The notes: a model not told the origin generated them from the letters alone. A stretch of 64,000 bases of DNA from Pseudorhodobacter sp. MZDSW-24AT (GCF_002794355.1 NZ_PGOI01000008.1:124001-188000); one strand, 5' to 3'; positions 17,045-27,421 are shown, counted from the stretch's first letter. Numbers and translations are program-made.

Positions 17045-18184
17045 TCAAGGGGATGTGTGAACATCCTCGCGCCGCAGCAGCCAACCGCCGGGCAGCGCAA
17101 AGGCTGCCAACGTGCCGATCCCAAGCATCGTCAGGCCTAGAACAAAGAACCAACCCGCAATCGGCACCAGCCACGCAAGACCCGCAACGAAGGCACCAAG
17201 ACAAGCCAGCGCAAATTTGCCCGGCAGGCCAAGCGGCATCAGGCGACCAAAGCCGAGCCACAGGCTAACCCCCAGCACATAAGATCCAAGCGCATAGCCA
17301 GCAAAGATCGCGACCACCGTAAGGATCAGCATCACCGGAAGAAGAAAGACCCCGACCAGAGTCAGCATCAGCACAAACCCTGATCCCGCCAGTGCCGACG
17401 TCACCAGAAACCCCGACCAGATTGCCCGCCCCGGATGGGCAAGCGCTAGTGTCCGCCAACGTTGCACCGCCTGTGGCGCAATTGCGATCACCAGCGCGGC
17501 TATCAAGCCAGACATGAGAACCCCCACCAGAAATCCCGTGACGATCCGCCAGACCGGAACCTGCATTTGCATTCTGTCTGACCATTCGTCGTTATCATAC
17601 TGCGCGGCCTGCTCAATTTTGACCCGGGCCGCCGGCGCCACGCTTTCTGGCACAGTCACAAGGGCCGGGTCTTCGGCATAAATCGTCAGTTGGCCTGCCA
17701 CCTTGGCACCGGGGCCAAAGGCGATGTCCTCTGCCACCAAGACGGCATCGCCAGCGATGACACCCTGCAGCGAGACCTCGGCCCCGGTGATCAGCGCATA
17801 GCCGCCAACTGCCGCAACCGCCACCTCTGCCCCTGCCACCCTTAGATTGCCGGTAACGTCCCCCGGCACCACCTCGTAGCCTGTAACCGATGCATCGCCA
17901 CTCACCACTGCCTCAAGCATCACGCTGTAACCTGCGGCATAAAGATCGCCCGCCACTGCGGCCTCAACCCTGATCCGCCGCCCAGCCAGATGTGCCGACC
18001 CGCCCACGGGCGATGCTACAACGACCCGGTTTCCAGCCATGAAAAGATCGGTCACTGCAGGCCCGTCATAGGTGACAGACGCCCCTGCCAGATAGCGGTC
18101 GTCTGAAATGGCCAGGCTGGTGATATCGGCAAATGCAGGCATGGCCAGGAGGCCACAGGCAAGGGTCAGTGTGCGCAGCATCAC
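17045..18184 (-). CDS. Exported polymer-forming-type (bactofilin-like) repeat protein with membrane domain
   Basis: This 379-residue protein has a signal peptide (cleavage after AMPAFA, about residue 18). A run of short beta-helix-like repeats covers about residues 25-180, with recurring VAGDLYAAG, VSGDASVTG and VAGDAVLV units. Four to five membrane segments follow (about residues 215-365). The repeats resemble polymer-forming cytoskeletal (bactofilin) folds but would lie outside the cytoplasm. The same-strand neighbours are the cupin and DUF3309 genes. It is probably an envelope-stress or scaffold protein, but its function is not known. Confidence 0.65.
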   Translation of the reverse strand: MMLRTLTLACGLLAMPAFADITSLAISDDRYLAGASVTYDGPAVTDLFMAGNRVVVASPVGGSAHLAGRRIRVEAAVAGDLYAAGYSVMLEAVVSGDASVTGYEVVPGDVTGNLRVAGAEVAVAAVGGYALITGAEVSLQGVIAGDAVLVAEDIAFGPGAKVAGQLTIYAEDPALVTVPESVAPAARVKIEQAAQYDNDEWSDRMQMQVPVWRIVTGFLVGVLMSGLIAALVIAIAPQAVQRWRTLALAHPGRAIWSGFLVTSALAGSGFVLMLTLVGVFLLPVMLILTVVAIFAGYALGSYVLGVSLWLGFGRLMPLGLPGKFALACLGAFVAGLAWLVPIAGWFFVLGLTMLGIGTLAAFALPGGWLLRREDVHTSP

Positions 18185-18214
18185 GTTTATCCTTAGATCA
18201 AAGGGAGAGAGCCG

Positions 18215-18610
18215 CTATTCGCTTGCAACACCGTCAAAGACTTCGCGTGAGGTCTCGGCCTCGGCCTTCGTGTCTTCGAGCAGCTTGTCGATGTGGTTCG
18301 GTGGGCCATAGATCGTGTAAAGTCGCAGGCGGTTGTCACCGGTGTTGACCAGATTGTGCTTGGCCCCCGCTGGAACGATAAGGCCATCGCCACTCTTGAT
18401 CTTTTGGCGCACCCCGTCGATCACGACCTCGCCATGACCCTTTTCGATCCGGAAGAACTGATCATGTGTGGCGTGGGTTTCCATGCCGATGTCCTGACCG
18501 GGCGTCAGTGTCATAAGCACCAATTGCAGGTTGTGACCCGTGTAAAGCACCTTGCGAAAAGCGGTGTTTTCTTCGGTCAGCGTTTCGATGTCGGCAAGAT
18601 AGCCCTTCAT
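18215..18610 (-). CDS. Small cupin-domain protein
   Basis: This 131-residue single-domain cupin shows motif 1 (METHATHDQFFRIEKGHGEV) and motif 2 (IVPAGAKHNLVNTG), with the His/Glu residues that usually bind a metal. The substrate is not inferable. The ATG at 18610 follows a GGAGG 5 bases upstream; residues further upstream in the frame are Arg/Cys-rich noise. It lies in the minus-strand group running from the P-type ATPase to DUF3309. Confidence 0.8.
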   Translation of the reverse strand: MKGYLADIETLTEENTAFRKVLYTGHNLQLVLMTLTPGQDIGMETHATHDQFFRIEKGHGEVVIDGVRQKIKSGDGLIVPAGAKHNLVNTGDNRLRLYTIYGPPNHIDKLLEDTKAEAETSREVFDGVASE

Positions 18611-18639
18611 GGTATCCTCCAAAGGGGTGAGTGGTGAGA

Positions 18640-18852
18640 TCAGCGATTGCGGCAGCCCGGAACGTTCAGATCGCGGCAGAAATATCCAGCAGCACCGCCG
18701 ACAACGGCGCCGGACAAAGGACTGCCTCCAGTGGCGCCGCTGATCACCGCACCACCCGCCGCACCGGCAAGGCCACGCTCGGTATCGCTGGCAAGGCAAC
18801 CTGACAGGCCAAGTGACAAGGCGCTCAAAAGCAGGAAGGATTTGGTCGGCAT
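18640..18852 (-). CDS. Small glycine-zipper lipoprotein
   Basis: This 70-residue protein has a signal peptide ending in the lipobox LSGC (about residue 19). A Gly/Ala-rich segment (GLAGAAGGAVISGATGG, GAVVGGAAGYFC) fits a glycine-zipper membrane insertion like those of small osmotic-stress lipoproteins. The start at 18852 gives a standard MPTKSFLLLSAL signal. It is hypothetical and probably an envelope protein. Confidence 0.6.
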   Translation of the reverse strand: MPTKSFLLLSALSLGLSGCLASDTERGLAGAAGGAVISGATGGSPLSGAVVGGAAGYFCRDLNVPGCRNR

Positions 18853-18980
18853 ATGAGCCTCATTTCTGGAATGGGTTTGGCAGACCGCAAAGGAAGGGCG
18901 TGGATCAAACCCTTCCCATTGTCGGTTTGGCGAACTCGCAACAGGATGCGCCGATGCCGCGCGCACCGCGCTGCTTCAGA

Positions 18981-21546
18981 TCAGTGGTTCACAGGTTTCC
19001 CGGATCGCAAAGCCAAGGCCACCCGGTTGCGCTGCACCGCCCGAGCCCAGATCGGTTTGAGCACCTCCAGCGCCACCAGAACCGCAAGCCCGGCCAAAAG
19101 GGGCACTGCCAGATGCGCAGGATCAAGCGCGCCAAAACCAAAAAGATCGCGGGCCACAGGCCAGAACAATATGACACCCAAGAGCCCCCCCACGATGGGC
19201 AGCACTACGGCCAAGGCGCGGTTTGGCCGGGTGATCGCCGTTAAAATCGACGACGACCGCGACCTATCCACCAAAATCAGCGCCACAATGCCAAACACAA
19301 GCGCAGCAAAGGTCATCCCGCGCACCTGATCGGTGGACAGACCATATCGCGGGGCAAGCGCAAAGATCGCCGCTGTCACGCCCAGCACCAACACGCCCTG
19401 CACCAGACTCCAAAGGATCGTAGGGCCAGAAAACAGCGGCTCCGTGGGCGGGCGGGGTCTGCGGGTCATCACATCGTCCTCTTCCGTCTCAGCCTCGAAG
19501 ACGAGCGCACAAACGGGGTCAATCACCATTTCGAGGAACGCGATATGCACAGGCCCGAACAGAATTGGCAAACCGAACAAAAGCGGCATCAGCGCAAGGC
19601 CGGCGATGGGGACGTGAACGGCAAGGATAAAGCTCATGGCCTTGCGCAGGTTGTCATAGATGCGGCGGCCAAAGCGAATTGTGGTGACTATTGACCCGAA
19701 ATCATCATCCAAAAGCACGATAGAGGCTGCTTCCCGGGCCACATCCGTCCCCCGCCCGCCCATCGCGATTCCGATATGGGCGGCCTTGAGCGACGGCGCG
19801 TCATTCACCCCGTCGCCTGTCATCGCCACAACAGCCCCCGCAGCCTTGAGCGCGGTCACAATACGCAGCTTTTGTTCGCGCATGATGCGGGCGAAAATCG
19901 TCACATCTCGCACCGCCACTGCCAGATCCTCATCACTCAGGTTTTCGAGTTCTGGTCCGCTAATGACCCGATCTCCCTCCAGCCCCGCCTGCGTGGCAAT
20001 GGCCTGCGCTGTGGTCGGGTAATCGCCGGTGATCATGATGACCCTGATCCCCGCACTCCGGCATTGGGCCACGGCGGCGGGCACTGATGCGCGCAGCGGA
20101 TCTGCCAGCCCAACCAGACCAAGGAACCGAAAGCAGAAATCGCGCTGATCTTCGGGCAGGCTGCCTTCTTGTGCAGCCTCGGCAACACCCAACACGCGCA
20201 GGCCAGCGCCTGCCATCTGATCGACCTGTGCCGTCAGCCTGGCCAGCGCCACAGCGTCCATCCGGCAAAGTTCGGCGACGGCCTCGGGCGCGCCCTTGGC
20301 AGCGATCTGCCAGCCCTTGCCTGCCTCCCACGCCTGCGACATGGCCAACAATTGCGGCGAGAGGGCATAGCTGCGCACCAAAAGCCGCGCCGGGCAGGGT
20401 TTCACCTTTGCGCAGGTCGGTTTTGGCCAAAGTATGGAACGCCTTTTCCATCGGGTCAAAGGGTTCGGGGGCTGAAGCCATCACCCCGGCAGCCGCCAGT
20501 TCCCGGAACCGCTCGGGCACGGGCTCGCCTAAACTGGCCCTCTTGCCATCCGGCAGACGCATTTCGGCGATGGTCATGCGGTTTTCTGTCAGCGTGCCGG
20601 TTTTGTCAGTGCACAGCACGCTTGCAGCGCCCAGCGTCTCAATCGCTGACGCCCGCCGTGTGAGCACCCGCACCTTGGAAATCCGCCACGCGCCCATCGC
20701 CATGAAAACGGCCAGCACCATGGGGAATTCCTCAGGCAACATCGACATGCCCACTGCGATCCCCGCCAGCACCCCGTCCGGCCAGCCCCCGCGCAACATC
20801 CCATACAGCACCACGACCGTCCCACTGACCGCCGCGCCAACGGCGGCAAATACGATCACCAGCTTGCGCATCTGGCGTTGCAGATGGGGAGTCTCTGTCT
20901 CCAGCTGACCGAGCGATGTGCCAATCCGTCCCATCTCACTCGCCGTCCCGGTGGCAGTGACCAAAGCCATCCCCGTGCCTCTGACGATCAAGCTGCCAGA
21001 AAAGACCATCGTTTGATCCTCACCCCCCGGGCGAGCGTCGGTTGCAGCGCCAGCACTCTTGCGCACCGGCACGGCTTCTCCCGTCAGCAAGGATTCGTCC
21101 GCCGATAAGGACTGTGCCTCGATCAGAGCCGCATCTGCAGGCACCCGGTCGCCTTCGGCCAGCACGATCACATCGCCCCGCGCCACATCGCGACCCGCGA
21201 TCCGCTGCCGCTGGCCGTCGCGGATCACCAAGGCGCGCGGGCTGGTCAAATCGCGCAACGCATCCAGCACACGTTCAGTGCGGGCCTCTTGCACGACTGT
21301 GATGCCAACAGACAGGCAGGCAAAGGCCAAAAGGATCAACGCCTCTTCCTTGCCACCAAGAAAAAGATAGACCACCCCTCCGGCCACCAGCAGCGCCAGC
21401 ATTGGCTCGCGCAGCACTTCAAAGATGATCCGCAGTGGTGATCGCCGCTGCGCCTTTGGCAGTTCGTTGAACCCCTCAGCGGCAAGCCGAGCGGTCGCTT
21501 CGGTCTGTGTCAGGCCTACCAAAAGGGAGGTGTCAGAGTGTGTCAT
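18981..21546 (-). pseudogene. Cation-transporting P-type ATPase, frameshifted
   Basis: This is a calcium/monovalent-cation P2-type ATPase of about 855 residues. The first part (21546 to about 20385) carries the actuator TGEAVPV and the phosphorylation motif DKTGTLT. The second, in another frame, carries KGAPEAV, MITGDYPTTAQAIA, TGDGVNDAPSLKAAHIGIAMG and the C-terminal helices with PVCALVFEAETEEDD. The switch occurs near 20385, where GETLPGA should join LLVRSYALSP. One extra G in a GC run explains it. Both halves are otherwise well conserved, so the lesion is recent or a sequencing error. The ATG at 21546 was chosen on family grounds. A Fnr-like box lies 70-80 bases upstream, shared with the divergent arginine operon. 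Confidence 0.85.
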
Positions 21547-21614
21547 GCGCGCTTTCTCGTGAGTGGTGCGCTTTGGCGCGCGGGTCACACTGACACGGCC
21601 CCGGTGTGATCGCC

Positions 21615-21628
21615 TTGACCTGTATCAG
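21615..21628 (+). promoter_or_regulatory. Fnr/Crp-type palindrome between the ATPase and arginine operons
   Basis: TTGACCTGTATCAG fits the TTGA-N6-TCA(A) Fnr/Dnr pattern. It lies in the 210-base divergent promoter region, about 70 bases from the ATPase start and 130-150 from the antiporter start. Confidence 0.55.
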
Positions 21629-21763
21629 CGGCCAACAACGACGTGTTCTTCCGCACTGCCTGACCTCAGGTGACGTTTGAGCGTGTCGCTAACCTGCATC
21701 AACACGGTCCCGCCCTTCCGGACCTACCATCATGCAATCAAGCCTGATCGAAGGACCGTGCCA

Positions 21764-23191
21764 TTGCCCTCCATAGAAAAGCCAAGATTCCGTTTCCCTT
21801 CGGCCTTCACCATCCTTTTCGGCCTGATAATCTTGGTGGCCGTGCTGACTTGGGTTATCCCCGCCGGACAGTATGCGCGCGCGCCTTCGGAGGCGCTGGG
21901 CAAGGATGTTCCGGTTCCGGGCAGCTACGCGCTGACCGAAGCCAATCCTCAAGGCGTTTTCGACGTCCTTCTGGCGCCCATCGCCGGGTTCTACGACCCC
22001 GTGGCCTATACGGCGAATGCGATTGATGTCTCGCTGTTCGTGCTGATCATCGGCGGCTTCATCGGGGTGGTGACCGCGACGGGTGCGATTGATGCAGGGA
22101 TCAAACGGGCGATGGTGCGGGCCAAGGGGCGCGAGGTCTGGATGATCCCGTTCCTGATGGCACTCTTCGCTCTTGGCGGCACCACCTATTGAATGGCCGA
22201 GGAAACGTTGGCATTTTATCTGATCCTGACACCGGTCCTGATCGCCGCGGGCTGTGATGCGATGGTGGCCGTCGCGGTGATCCTGCTGGGTGCCGGGATC
22301 GGGGTCTTGGGCTCAACCATCAACGCCTTTTCCACCGTCATCGCCTCGGATGCCGCCGGGGTAACTTTTGCCGACGGACTGTTGCTGCGGATCGCTATTC
22401 TGGGCATCTGCTGGGTTGTCACTGTGGCTTTCGTTATGCGCTACGCCGCACGGGTCAAGATGGATCCGTCCACGTCGCTGGTCTTTGATCGTAAGGCAAC
22501 GAACGAGGCGCATTTCCTTAAGGACACTGACGCTGATGTAGAATTCAGTGGGCTACAAAAGGTGGTGCTGATCTTATTCGCGCTGACCTTTGCGGTTATG
22601 ATCTGGGGCGTCTCCGGCGCCGGCTGGTGGATGGCTGAGTTGAGCGCGCTGTTTCTTGCCGCTGCCATCATCATTGGGGTGATCGCCCGGCTTGGCGAAG
22701 GCAAGCTGGTCGAGGCGTTCGTGAACGGCGCGCGGGACCTTTTGGGCGTGGCGCTGATCATCGGCCTTGCACGCGGGATTGTTGTGGTGATGGACGCTGG
22801 CCACATCACAGACACCATCTTGCACGGCGCCGAAGTCTTGGTCGCTGATCTGCCAAAAACCGCATTCATCTTGGTCATCTACTGGATCGAGGTCGGCCTA
22901 TCGTTCTTCGTCCCGTCCACGTCAGGCCTTGCAGTCCTGTCTATGCCCATACTAGCCCCTGTGGCCGATTTTGCCGGGGTTAAGCGGGAACTGGTGGTTA
23001 CCGCTTTCGCCACCGCCAGCGGGATGGTCAATCTGATCACCCCAACCTCTGCTGTCGTCATGGGCGGCCTCGCCATCGGACGCGTGCCCTACGAACGCTG
23101 GCTGCGCTTTGTCTGGCCATTGCTGGTCGTCCTAAGCCTGATCATCATGGCAGCCCTTGTGATGACCGTCATATTTGGAGCCACCCTATGA
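21764..23191 (+). pseudogene. arcD: YfcC/ArcD-type arginine-ornithine antiporter with in-frame stop
   Basis: This is an inner-membrane transporter of about 475 residues with some ten to twelve helices, and it heads the arginine deiminase operon. It should exchange arginine for ornithine. A TGA at 22190-22192 splits it: FALGGTTY ends the first part and MAEETLAFYLILTPVL continues in the same frame. Relatives have glycine here (GGTTYG), so GGA to TGA is the likely change. The start is a TTG at 21764 with AAGGA 8 bases upstream, or a GTG at 21758. Its stop overlaps the arcA ATG. Either the gene is dead, or it is read through, or it is a sequencing error. Confidence 0.8.
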
Positions 23192-24410
23192 TCCTCACCT
23201 ACGGCGTTCACTCCGAAGCGGGTAAACTGCGCCGCGTCCTGGTCCACCGCCCAGGGTCTGAGATGGCGCGGCTGACGCCCGCAAATGCCGAAAGCTTGTT
23301 GTTCGACGATGTGCTATGGGTAAAGCAGGCCCGCATCGACCATATGGCGTTCGTCGATATCCTGCGCGAGCGCGGGGTCGAAGTGGTTCTTTTGCGCGAA
23401 ATGCTCGAAGAGGTGCTCGCCATCCCCGTGGCGCGGCGCTGGCTGCTGCAGGCGCGGATCAGTGACAATTCGGTGGGGGTGGGCCTGTCGGCGGATCTAT
23501 TGGCCTGCCTTGCCGAGATGCCCGCAAAGCCCCTCTCCCATATCCTGATCGGAGGCATGAGCCGCGCCGAACTGCCGATCCCTGAGTCTGGCGTTGTCGT
23601 GCCGATGCTGCGGCCCGAGGATTTTCTCCTTCCACCAATGCCGAACACCATCTTCACCCGCGACAGCTCATGTTGGATCTACGGCGGCGTCACAATGAAC
23701 CCGATGTTCTGGACTGCCCGGCGACTTGAAACGCTGAACCTGGCCGCGATCTACCGCTTTCACCCTGACTTTGCCGATGCCAGTTTCCCGATCTGGTTCG
23801 GCGATCCGCTCATTGATCATGGGATGGCAACGCTCGAAGGTGGCGACGTCATGCCCATCGGCAACGCGACGGTCCTGATCGGCATGGGCGAGCGCACAAC
23901 ACCGCAGGCGGTTGGGCAAGTGGCACGGGCGCTGTTTGCAGGCGGCGGTGCAGAGCGTGTCATCGCCTGCCAGTTCCCCCGAGCCCGATCCTCAATGCAT
24001 CTCGATACCGTCTTCACCTTCTGCGACCGCGATCTCGTGACGGTCTTTGCCGAAGTCACGGACGCGATCCAGGCCTATTCCTTACGCCCCAGCGACAAGG
24101 GCGGAGTCACGGTAACGGCTGAAAAGCACCCTTTCTTGACGTGGTCGCCGAAGCGCTTGGCGTCAAGAAACTCCGCACTGTGCCCACTGGTGGCAACGCC
24201 TACGAGTCGCAGCGCGAACAATGGGATGACGCAAACAACTTGCTCTGCATCAGCCCCGGCGTCGTGGTGGGATACGAACGGAACGAACATTCCAACACTC
24301 TGCTGCGCAAGGCGGGCGTCGAAGTCATCACCATTTCGGGCGCGGAACTCGGGCGCGGGCGCGGTGGGTCGCATTGCATGACCTGCCCGCTGATCCGAGA
24401 CGCGCTGTGA
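23188..24410 (+). pseudogene. arcA: Arginine deiminase, frameshifted
   Basis: Arginine deiminase converts arginine to citrulline and ammonia. The first 314 residues have HRPGSEMARLTP, NTIFTRDSS and SMHLDTVFTF. The frame then breaks at 24129-24131, where one C appears to be missing from CACCC. The rest is in another frame as [19 protein letters not shown] and ends with the catalytic-cysteine motif [10 protein letters not shown]. If repaired, the length is about 407 residues, the family norm. The unrepaired frame would end in a nonsense tail at 24381. Its ATG overlaps the antiporter stop. Without repair the catalytic cysteine is lost. Confidence 0.88.
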
Positions 24411-24434
24411 TCCTATCTTTGAAAGGACGACCCT

Positions 24435-25439
24435 ATGCCACAAAATCTGCACGGCCGCAGCTTTTTGAAACTGCTGGATTTCTCTGGCGACGAGTTACGC
24501 TTTCTCTTGCAACTGGGCGTCAGTCTGAAAGAGGCAAAGGCAGCCGGGACCGAACGCCCTTTGTTGGCGGGAAAGACAATCGCCCTGATCTTTGAAAAGG
24601 ATAGCACCCGCACCCGCAGCGCGTTTGAGGTAGCGGCTTTCGATCAAGGGGCACATGTCACTTACCTTGGACCGTCCGGCAGCCACATCGGCATCAAAGA
24701 ATCCATGAAGGATACCGCCCGTGTGCTGGGACGGTTTTATGACGCCATCGAATATCGCGGCTTCGGACAGGCGGAAGCAGAAACCCTTGCCGAATTTTCT
24801 GGTGTTCCAGTCTACAATGGACTGACAGCCGAATTTCACCCTACGCAAGTGCTGGCCGACCTGATGACCATGCAGGAAAACACGCACAAGCACCTGTCTG
24901 ACATTGCATTTTGCTTTGTCGGCGACACTGGTGGCAACATGGGTGCGTCACTTCTGGTGGGTGCGGCACTGATCGGGATGGATATCCGCCTGTGCGGGCC
25001 AACCGCACTTTGGCCGCATAAGGCGCTGCTCGACCAGTGTCGCGCCCTTGCCGAAACCTCTGGTGCTCGTATCACTCTGACCGAAAAGCTCGCCGAGGGG
25101 GTGGAGGGCTGTGACTTCGTCTACACCGACGTCTGGGTCTCGATGGGCGAGCCAGACACCGTCTGGGCCGACCAAATCGCGGTCTTGTCGCCCTTCACCG
25201 TCACACAAAACGTGATGGACCTAACCGGCAACCCCTATGCCAAGTTCCTGCACTGCCTGCCTGCCTTCCATAACCGCGACACAACAACGGGCGAAAAGAT
25301 TTTCCAGACCTACGGACTTGAGTGCTTGGAGGTAACCGACGAGGTTTTTGAATCCCCTGCGTCCAAGGTCTTTGATCAGGCAGAGAACCGGCTTCATTCG
25401 ATCAAGGCCATCCTTGTCGCAACGTTAGGGGCCGCGTAA
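24435..25439 (+). CDS. arcB: Ornithine carbamoyltransferase (catabolic)
   Basis: This 334-residue transcarbamylase in the arginine deiminase pathway splits citrulline into ornithine and carbamoyl phosphate. It shows the carbamoyl-phosphate motif STRTRSAFE (residues about 56-64), the HPTQVLADL motif, and the ornithine-site HCLPAFHN. It is intact. A ribosome-binding site (GAAAGGA) precedes the ATG. The stop overlaps the arcC ATG by one base (TAATG). The catabolic role is inferred from the operon, because the anabolic argF product has the same motifs. Confidence 0.93.
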   Translation: MPQNLHGRSFLKLLDFSGDELRFLLQLGVSLKEAKAAGTERPLLAGKTIALIFEKDSTRTRSAFEVAAFDQGAHVTYLGPSGSHIGIKESMKDTARVLGRFYDAIEYRGFGQAEAETLAEFSGVPVYNGLTAEFHPTQVLADLMTMQENTHKHLSDIAFCFVGDTGGNMGASLLVGAALIGMDIRLCGPTALWPHKALLDQCRALAETSGARITLTEKLAEGVEGCDFVYTDVWVSMGEPDTVWADQIAVLSPFTVTQNVMDLTGNPYAKFLHCLPAFHNRDTTTGEKIFQTYGLECLEVTDEVFESPASKVFDQAENRLHSIKAILVATLGAA

Positions 25440-26434
25440 TGCGCATCGTCGTGGCCTTGGGCGGCAATGCCCTTCTAAAGCGTGGTGAGCCAATGACGGC
25501 TGAAGCGCAGCACACCAACGTCCGCATCGCAGCGGCTGCACTGGCAGATCTGGCCCGCGACCATCAGATCATCGTGGCACATGGCAACGGCCCTCAGGTC
25601 GGGTTGATGGCGCTGCATGCAGCAACATTCGCGCCGGAAAATCCTTGGCCGCTGGATGTGCTGGGCGCCGAGACAGAAGGCATGATCGGGTATCTGATCG
25701 AGCAGGAGCTGATGAACGCCCTGCCCCCCGGCACCGACTGCGCCACACTGGTGACAAGGGTCGAGGTTGACCGCCAAGACGCCGCCTTCGACCAACCCAC
25801 CAAACCCATCGGCCCGGTCTACACCGCGGAAGAAGGCAAGATTATTCGCGCTGAACATCAATGGTCCATGGTATCCGAAGCAACCGGCGGCTTGCGCCGT
25901 GTTGTTCCTTCACCCTTGCCCTTGGCCGTCCTGAACATCGCGCCGATCCGGCTGCTCGTTCAGGCGGGGGTCTGCGTGATCTGTGCGGGCGGTGGCGGCA
26001 TTCCGGTCATCCGCAGGACAGATGGAAAAATGGAGGGAGTCGAGGCGGTGATCGACAAGGACCGCACGGCAGTCCTGCTGGCAAAGGCACTTCAGGCCGA
26101 CATTCTTTTGATGCTGACCGATGTAGATGCAGTGTTTCGCGACTGGGGCGACCCTGATCAATCTGCCATTGATCACATCACACCCGATGCGTTGGACAAA
26201 TTGGAATTTGCCACAGGATCCATGGGGCCCAAGGTTTCGGCGGAGTGCGATTTTGTGCGGGCGGGTGGGGCATTGGCAGGCGTTCGTTGCCTGCAGGACG
26301 CGCGGGCCATCGTCGAAGGACGCAAAGGAACCCGGATCCAGATGCACGCGCCGAGGGGTAAATGCATAAAGGCCAAAGATGGCAGCGCAATTTTGGCACG
26401 ACACCAACCTGAAACAGTGCGGGTCGCCGTGTAA
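25439..26434 (+). CDS. arcC: Carbamate kinase
   Basis: This 331-residue amino-acid-kinase-family enzyme makes ATP from carbamoyl phosphate and ADP, the energy-yielding step of arginine fermentation. It shows the N-terminal VVALGGNALLKRGEPM, the VAHGNGPQVGLM motif, CAGGGGIPVI and the ADP-site TDVDAVFRDWG, then TGSMGPKV. It is intact. It ends the arcD-arcA-arcB-arcC operon, and a 13-bp stem-loop follows 53 bases after the stop. Confidence 0.95.
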   Translation: MRIVVALGGNALLKRGEPMTAEAQHTNVRIAAAALADLARDHQIIVAHGNGPQVGLMALHAATFAPENPWPLDVLGAETEGMIGYLIEQELMNALPPGTDCATLVTRVEVDRQDAAFDQPTKPIGPVYTAEEGKIIRAEHQWSMVSEATGGLRRVVPSPLPLAVLNIAPIRLLVQAGVCVICAGGGGIPVIRRTDGKMEGVEAVIDKDRTAVLLAKALQADILLMLTDVDAVFRDWGDPDQSAIDHITPDALDKLEFATGSMGPKVSAECDFVRAGGALAGVRCLQDARAIVEGRKGTRIQMHAPRGKCIKAKDGSAILARHQPETVRVAV

Positions 26435-26486
26435 CGGGCGATATCAAAGATCTTGCCAGCGCTCTCGTCCCCTGCGTCAGGCAAGC

Positions 26487-26525
26487 GCCCACCCGATGCT
26501 CCGGTCCCTCGCGCATCGGGTGGGC
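26487..26525 (+). terminator. Stem-loop after the arginine deiminase operon
   Basis: This is a 13-bp perfect stem (GCCCACCCGATGC with its complement) around a 13-base loop, followed by a weak T-rich stretch. It sits between the convergent arcC and Crp/Fnr genes and could serve both. Confidence 0.7.
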
Positions 26526-26586
26526 TGATTTGCTGCACACGCCGCCTGTTTTTAATCCGAAGCACTAAAGACTCTTGGCGCCAAGG

Positions 26587-27318
26587 TCACTTCATTAGCG
26601 GGCCATCATGATCCAGATAGTTCCGGTCGAATTCGCAAAACGCCACCAAGCCATCGAAATCGTCGAAGATCACGCGGCCAAGCTGAAAGGTGACGAACCC
26701 ATCCTCACGCAATTCGCGCAGCACGCGGTTGACATGCACGGCGCTGAGGCCAAGGGCATCGGCCAAGAGGTATTGGGTCAACGGGCAGCTGTAGCCATCG
26801 TTTGAGGCGAGCCCCACAAGCTTCAGCCGCGCGCCGAGTTCCAGCAGAAAATGCGCCATACGCTGCTTAGCGTCGCGCCGCCCGATGTCGACGAGGTGTT
26901 CCACCACCATCGCCTCGTCACGGGATGCGGCCCACAGCACCGCAGCAGCCAGTCGGGGCGCGCTGTTAAAGGTCTCCAGCAAATCTTGCACATGGACTTC
27001 AGAGGCCTTAACCCGGGTGATCGGTTCGATATTATGATCCGCAGTGCGAAACAGCACCGAGCGCAGGCCAAGAAAATCCCCAGGAATTTGAAAGTCGACG
27101 ATCTGGCGCGTACCGCCCGGCAAAAGCTTATAGGAACATACCCAGCCCGAGGCGAGGATATAGGCAGATCGTTCCACCTGCCCCTCATAGATCATGTCCC
27201 GCCGCGCGGGAAAGGTCCGGCGTCGGTTGTGCAACTGATTAAGCAAATTCAGTTCCATGTCTGAAAGGGCAACAAATGCGCCCAGTTTGAGGGCAAAGGG
27301 TGTATGCAGGGCAGTCAC
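26587..27318 (-). CDS. Crp/Fnr-family transcription regulator
   Basis: This 243-residue regulator has an N-terminal cyclic-nucleotide-type effector domain (YEGQVERSAYILASGWVCSYKLLPGG, then VDFQIPGDFLGLRS). A long dimer helix and a C-terminal winged helix follow (LTQYLLADALGLSAVHVNRVLREL). The N-terminus lacks the cysteine cluster of oxygen-sensing Fnr, so it is not an iron-sulfur Fnr; it may sense another signal. It is a good candidate to bind the three NTGAYCTGYRTCAG palindromes in this island, one of which lies 90-103 bases upstream of its own start. The regulatory link is inference. Confidence 0.87.
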   Translation of the reverse strand: MTALHTPFALKLGAFVALSDMELNLLNQLHNRRRTFPARRDMIYEGQVERSAYILASGWVCSYKLLPGGTRQIVDFQIPGDFLGLRSVLFRTADHNIEPITRVKASEVHVQDLLETFNSAPRLAAAVLWAASRDEAMVVEHLVDIGRRDAKQRMAHFLLELGARLKLVGLASNDGYSCPLTQYLLADALGLSAVHVNRVLRELREDGFVTFQLGRVIFDDFDGLVAFCEFDRNYLDHDGPLMK

Positions 27319-27407
27319 CCGAGGCCAATCCTTTCGTGACGCGCGACGCAGCGCTGAAAGCGGACGATGCCGCCCATCAGTTCTAAATCAGCGGGACGTC
27401 GAAGACG

Positions 27408-27421
27408 CTGATCTGTGTCAG
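27408..27421 (+). promoter_or_regulatory. Fnr/Crp-type palindrome upstream of the Crp/Fnr gene
   Basis: CTGATCTGTGTCAG lies midway between the divergent Crp/Fnr gene and the small gene at 27515. It shares the CTGAT/CTGT pattern with the sites at 13530 and 21615. Confidence 0.5.

Noticed and set aside
26587-27318. True oxygen-sensing Fnr
   Set aside because: The N-terminus has no cysteine cluster for an iron-sulfur centre.
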